This document shows positions 60,876 through 64,000 of a stretch of DNA of 64,000 nucleotides, piece by piece (the first letter of the stretch is position 1; every line of letters starts with the position of its first letter). The stretch is from positions 115,810 through 179,809 of the forward strand of contig JALSQW010000012.1 in assembly GCA_026985095.1 (NCBI GenBank), read 5' to 3'. The translations under genes and the position numbers were made by a program. The notes beneath the pieces were generated by a model. The model was not told the DNA's origin. It was given only the letters and a program-made list of their open reading frames with translations, and made no database searches. The stretch is from Acidimicrobiia bacterium. Lineage in GTDB: Bacteria; Actinomycetota; Acidimicrobiia; Spongiisociales; UBA5794.

Positions 60876-61619
60876 ATGGAGTTCGAGAACGAGATCGTCC
60901 TGGTCACCGGCGGCGCCAGCGGCATCGGTGCAGCCACGGTCGCCGCCTTCGCCGCGGAGGGGGCCACGGTCGGGATCTGCGACGTCGACGTCGACGGCGC
61001 CGACGCCGTCGCCCGGCAACATGCGAACGCCTTCGTCGTAGAGATGGACGTCACCGACGCGGAGGGAGTGAAGGCCGCGGTCGACGACATCGCCGCCGAG
61101 CACGGTCGGATCGACGTGCTGGCCAACGTGGCCGGGTGGGACCGGGTCATGGCGTTCGTCGACACCACCCCGGAGTTCTGGGACCGGGTCATCGCCATCA
61201 ACTACCGCGGGATCCTTGCCACCTGCCACGCGGTGCTCCCGCACATGATCGAGGCCGGCGGCGGCGCCATCGTGAACACGGCGTCGGAGGCCGGGCGGAA
61301 CGGGTCGTCGGGTGAGGCCGTCTACTCGGGGACCAAAGGCGGCGTCATCGCCTTCTCCAAGGCCGTCGCCCGAGAGGTGTCCCGTCACGGGATCCGCGTC
61401 AACGTCGTGGCCCCCGGCCTCATCGAGACGCCCCTGCTGCGAGGGATGATCGACGAGGGTCACGGGCGTCTCATGGAGGCCATCGTCAAGGCGACCCCCA
61501 TCCGTCGCTTCGGTCGCCCCGAGGAGGTCGCCGACGCCATCGTCTTCCTCGCCTCGGACCGGGCGAGCTTCGTCACCGGTCAGACCCTCGGAGTGAGTGG
61601 CGGGTTGGTGATGGGCTGA
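60876..61619 (+). CDS. SDR dehydrogenase, BadH-like (2-hydroxycyclohexanecarboxyl-CoA dehydrogenase)
   Basis: A 247-residue SDR with TGGASGIGAATVAAFA, the active set S137, Y150 and K154, and stretches that closely match BadH of Rhodopseudomonas palustris as I recall it: AGWDRVMAFVDTTPEFW, GSSGEAVYSGTKGG and TGQTLGVSGGLVMG. BadH oxidises the alicyclic hydroxy-CoA before ring opening. A GATAAGGAGACACC site precedes the ATG. Its position behind Bcr and IpdAB-like genes supports this role. Confidence 0.8.
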   Translation: MEFENEIVLVTGGASGIGAATVAAFAAEGATVGICDVDVDGADAVARQHANAFVVEMDVTDAEGVKAAVDDIAAEHGRIDVLANVAGWDRVMAFVDTTPEFWDRVIAINYRGILATCHAVLPHMIEAGGGAIVNTASEAGRNGSSGEAVYSGTKGGVIAFSKAVAREVSRHGIRVNVVAPGLIETPLLRGMIDEGHGRLMEAIVKATPIRRFGRPEEVADAIVFLASDRASFVTGQTLGVSGGLVMG

Positions 61620-61629
61620 CCGGACGGTC
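61618..61629. promoter_or_regulatory. Operator GACCGGACGGTC before the TetR gene
   Basis: A perfect GACCG-NN-CGGTC inverted repeat that overlaps the last codon of the BadH-like gene and lies 51 bp before the TetR start. It suggests autoregulation by this TetR protein. Confidence 0.72.
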
Positions 61630-61679
61630 GGCTACGCTTCCGTGCCGGGATGCGCCCAACCGGAGGGACCCGAACATCC

Positions 61680-62297
61680 ATGAGCACCGACGACACACTG
61701 GTCGACGTCAACGACCTCACCGCGAAACAGGAGCATCTGGTCCGCACCGGCTACCAGGTGTTCTCCGAACAAGGCATCGACGGGGCGTCGCTCCAGGAGA
61801 TCGCCGACCGGGCCGAGGTGTCCAAAGGGCTGATCCTCTATCACTTCGGTTCCAAGGAGGCCTTCGCCCTGGCGACGATGGAGTGGGCACTCACTCGCAC
61901 CGCCGAGAGGATCCGTCGCTCCCTGGCGACCGCAGCCTCCCCCGAGGAGCGGATCTCGGCGATGCTGCGAGCCATCTTCCACAACGCCGCCGCCAACCGG
62001 CGGTTCTACCTGACCTACCTCGACCTGCTGACCCGCGCGGCCCGGGTGGACAGCTTCGGGCAGGTGAACGACACCTTCCGGACCATCGTCAACTCGCTCT
62101 ACCGCGACGTGGTCGCCCAGGGTGTCGAGGAGGGCGTCTTCGACGTCGGTGACCTCGACGAGGCCGCCGAGGCGGTGCGGGCCATCATCGACGGCACCTT
62201 CCTCCTGTGGCTCCAGGAGACGCACTGGCGCCGGGAACACGCCGCCTACCGGGACCGCTGCCGGCGTGCCCTGCTGCGCTACCTGGGCTGCCGCTGA
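61680..62297 (+). CDS. TetR family regulator, probable master of the aromatic regulon
   Basis: A 205-residue TetR protein with helix-turn-helix at about residues 37-60 (LQEIADRAEVSKGLILYHFGSKEAF). The start at 61680 is chosen over 61650 because GGAGGG lies upstream at 61662. It has a matching operator directly in front and follows the Bcr operon, so it is the best candidate to bind GACCGNNCGGTC at all sites. An aryl-CoA effector is likely but not shown. Confidence 0.86.
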   Translation: MSTDDTLVDVNDLTAKQEHLVRTGYQVFSEQGIDGASLQEIADRAEVSKGLILYHFGSKEAFALATMEWALTRTAERIRRSLATAASPEERISAMLRAIFHNAAANRRFYLTYLDLLTRAARVDSFGQVNDTFRTIVNSLYRDVVAQGVEEGVFDVGDLDEAAEAVRAIIDGTFLLWLQETHWRREHAAYRDRCRRALLRYLGCR

Positions 62298-62329
62298 GCG
62301 AGGCCGCCTCCTCAGTCCAGCTCGGTCAC
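62282..62329. repeat. 48-bp direct repeat, copy 1
   Basis: This stretch covers the last TetR codons, an inter-gene hairpin and the last codons of the TSP3 gene. It matches 63647-63694 in 45 of 48 bases. Confidence 0.85.
62292..62313. terminator. Bulged hairpin between convergent TetR and TSP3 genes
   Basis: CTGAG and GAGG (with one bulged C) pair with CCTCCTCAG to make a short GC-rich stem. It lies at the junction of two convergent genes and may serve both directions. There is no clear U tract. Confidence 0.4.
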
Positions 62330-63488
62330 GTCGCGGATCTTGTCGACGACGTAGTAGATGGTGGCGTTGGAGCAGCTCCCCTTCTTGCCTCTCACCGATC
62401 CGCGGCCCGTGGAGGTGATCTTGACGGAGCTCCACTTGCCCGTGTTCTCGGCCAGGAAGGCGAAGCTGTGGCCTTCCCGATTGGTCAGGTCGAAGGACGA
62501 CTCGAACGACAGTGACGAGGGGTCCCGCATCAGATCGAGGGCGACGTCGACGGGGATGTCACCCGACGCACGCAGCACGGCCGAGGTCTGCCCGGGGGCC
62601 AGCACGACGGACCGATCCAGGGCCAGGGTCAGGGTCTGGACGGTCGTGAACGCCGTCGGATCGTCGGGGCGGCGACGCAGGACCGTGACCGACAGATCGG
62701 TCAACTCGAAGCTGACGTCGCCGACGTTGCGGATCTGCAGTCCGATCGCCAAGGTCCCGCCGTTGAGCTGGACGCCTTCGCTGCGCGACAGCTCGAGCGC
62801 TCGGTCGTAGTGCTGCTGGGAGGCCTGGGTGGACGACTCGGTGAAACTGCGCTGCTGCTCGTTCGAGTAGCCGTTGGTGGCCGCGTACTGGTACGAGCCC
62901 TTGACCGAGAATGCCTTCGGGAACGCGGCTTCCGCCTCGACACCGACCGTGTCGGTGGACTCGTCCCAGACCTTGAGCGTCTGGGGGTCCGTCGAGCTGG
63001 TGGTGCGTTCGGTCGACTGCACGAGGCCGGTCTCGATCGTCTCGATCCGGGTCGAGTCCTCGGTACGGACCGCATCGAGGGTGATGGCGGTTTGGCCCGC
63101 CAGGGTCAGTTCCATCTGCGGAACGTTGGCGATGAGGGGATCGAACGGATCACGCCGTTCGATGACCTCGACGTAGTCGTCGATGGCATCGCCGTCGGTA
63201 TCGGCCAGGGTGGGGGACGTGCCGAGCTCGGTCGCTTCGCTGCCGTCGAACAGGCGGGGGTTCCCGCGAGAGTCGCCGTCGGTATCGACCGCCAACGGCG
63301 AACTCCCCCCAGGTCTCGAGCTCGGCGCGGTCGTCGAGGCCGTCACCGTCGGTGTCCGCCAAGGTCGGATCGGTACCGTCGAGGCGCTCGGCGTCGTCGC
63401 ATCGTCCGTCGCCGTCGGAGTCGGTGTTCGTGGGACTCGACGCCACCGTGCGGGCGGCCCCGACGCCGTTCCCGTCGGTGACGATCAC
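62312..63488 (-). pseudogene. Thrombospondin type 3 repeat protein, frameshifted and lacking a start
   Basis: The 3' part (62312 to about 63305) encodes calcium-binding repeats (LAVDTDGDSRGNP, LADTDGDAIDDY) and then a beta-rich domain of about 280 residues. The 5' part (63305-63488 and above) has TDSDGDGRCDDAERLDG and LADTDGDGLDDRAELE in another frame. The frames join at a run of six C (63305-63310); removing one base restores an unbroken repeat pattern. Upstream no in-frame ATG or signal peptide is found. It was probably a secreted Ca-binding protein and is now decayed, unless the shift is a sequencing error. Confidence 0.7.
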
Positions 63489-63646
63489 CGCCCAGCAGGC
63501 CCGACCGTCGCGACCCGCTCCGGGGGACGGCGTGGGCCTGCATGATGTCTTTCCTTCGGTTCGATGAGGCGAACACCTTACCGGGCGACCTCGTCGGCCG
63601 CATGGGACGCCGCCCGCGGGGGCCCGGTGCGACGGCAGCCTCGCTC

Positions 63647-63694
63647 CCTGGGCTGTCGCTGAGCGACGCCGCCTCCTCAGTCCAGCTCGGCCAC
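63647..63694. repeat. 48-bp direct repeat, copy 2
   Basis: It matches the TetR-TSP3 junction at 62282-62329 in 45 of 48 bases. On the minus strand it includes the codons VAELD and stop, like the VTELD end of the TSP3 gene. It looks like a leftover from a duplicated neighbour. The stretch 63695-63852 has no gene I can support. Confidence 0.85.
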
Positions 63695-63765
63695 CCCAAC
63701 GCCACCCATCGACGAGCCCACCGGCAACCCGACCCGGTCGAGTCCAGACCGGCCCTCACCGGGCC

Positions 63766-63785
63766 TTGACGTGTGTGTGTGTGTG
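63766..63785 (+). promoter_or_regulatory. TTGACG box followed by a GT dinucleotide run
   Basis: A TTGACG hexamer at 63766 runs directly into an alternating GT tract of seven units, about 85 bp before the last gene. This mirrors the TTGACA-CA element in front of the metallopeptidase gene. No clear -10 box is seen. Confidence 0.3.
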
Positions 63786-63852
63786 ACAGACTCGACGTGA
63801 ATGGGTCGTTGGCGGCGTATCGGGCAGCCCTGATGAACGAAAGGAGACGACC

Positions 63853-64000
63853 ATGCGGTTCTTCGACCCCCGTCAGGAGGACGTGCCGGTTCGCTCGTTC
63901 CTCGCACGCTCGTTCCTCGCAGCCATCCTCGTCGTGGCGACGCTCGTGGCAGCCGTCCCCGCATCGGGGCTCAGCGCGAGTTGCACGGCGAAGGTCTACT
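63853..64000 (+). CDS. Secreted or membrane-anchored protein, N-terminal part (3' end outside window)
   Basis: Only 49 codons are visible. They encode MRFFDPRQEDVPVRSFLARS, then a hydrophobic segment (FLAAILVVATLVAAVPASG) and ASCTAKVY, which looks like a signal peptide with cleavage after LSA. AAAGGAGACGACC precedes the ATG. The function cannot be told from this fragment. Confidence 0.65.
   Translation, partial: MRFFDPRQEDVPVRSFLARSFLAAILVVATLVAAVPASGLSASCTAKVY

Noticed and set aside
62282-63694. Integrase attachment sites flanking a mobile cassette
   Set aside because: No integrase or tRNA is present, and the repeat contains gene ends, so tandem duplication explains it better.

Overview
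The window looks like chromosomal DNA of a high-GC actinobacterium. Evidence: uniformly GC-rich codons, a DUF3039 protein, MMPL transport, many TetR regulators, GTG/TTG starts, 4-bp ATGA/GTGA gene overlaps, and several start codons lying 6-9 nt after a TANNNT box, which suggests leaderless transcripts. The class is not certain; an Acidimicrobiia-like lineage is a guess. No tRNA, rRNA, CRISPR array or complete insertion sequence was seen.

Layout. 1-5.3 kb: the tail of a trimethylamine-dehydrogenase-like flavoprotein, a lipoprotein, a secreted zinc peptidase, and small housekeeping or membrane genes. 5.4-9.2 kb: a CUT1-type sugar ABC importer without its ATPase. 9.3-12.7 kb: an MMPL exporter with a divergent TetR, and a SHOCT protein. 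12.8-25.0 kb: a tightly overlapping minus-strand operon of about 13 genes. It encodes an HMGL-type synthase, two 2-oxoacid:ferredoxin oxidoreductases (IorAB and KorABC types), a TetR regulator, a class III CoA-transferase, a crotonase, an SDR, an aconitase/LeuCD pair and a PAS-LuxR regulator. 25.2-31.8 kb: a divergent operon with a DUF35/thiolase pair, a PrpF-like isomerase and a three-subunit 4-hydroxybenzoyl-CoA reductase (HcrCAB), whose beta subunit has the diagnostic four-cysteine [4Fe-4S] insertion. 31.8-48.3 kb: an L-rhamnose/rhamnoside utilisation region (DeoR regulator, Opp/Dpp-type importer, aldolase-dehydrogenase, isomerase, kinase, rhamnosidase, cupin). 48.4-55.0 kb: a HAD phosphatase, a UbiD decarboxylase with IclR and UbiX, and a PaaK-type aryl-CoA ligase. 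55.1-62.3 kb: an operon for ATP-dependent benzoyl-CoA reductase (two catalytic subunits of BcrC/BcrB type and two BadF/BcrA-type ATPases), an IpdAB-like pair of the CoA-transferase fold and a BadH-like SDR, followed by a TetR gene. 62.3-64 kb: a decayed thrombospondin-type-3 repeat gene bounded by a 48-bp direct repeat, then the start of a secreted protein.

How the parts fit together. The central system appears to be reductive (anaerobic-type) aromatic acid catabolism in an actinobacterium. Aromatic acids would be activated by the PaaK-type ligase or a CoA-transferase. 4-Hydroxybenzoyl-CoA would be dehydroxylated by HcrCAB, and benzoyl-CoA dearomatised by the Bcr-type enzyme using ferredoxin reduced by the Ior/Kor enzymes. 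The ring would be oxidised by the BadH-like dehydrogenase and perhaps opened by the IpdAB-like protein. A recurring 12-bp inverted repeat, GACCGNNCGGTC, lies before the HMGL operon, the DUF35/thiolase operon, the Hcr genes, the Bcr operon and the TetR gene, so these loci probably form one regulon. The rhamnose region has its own unrelated shared operator, 18/24 identical between two sites.
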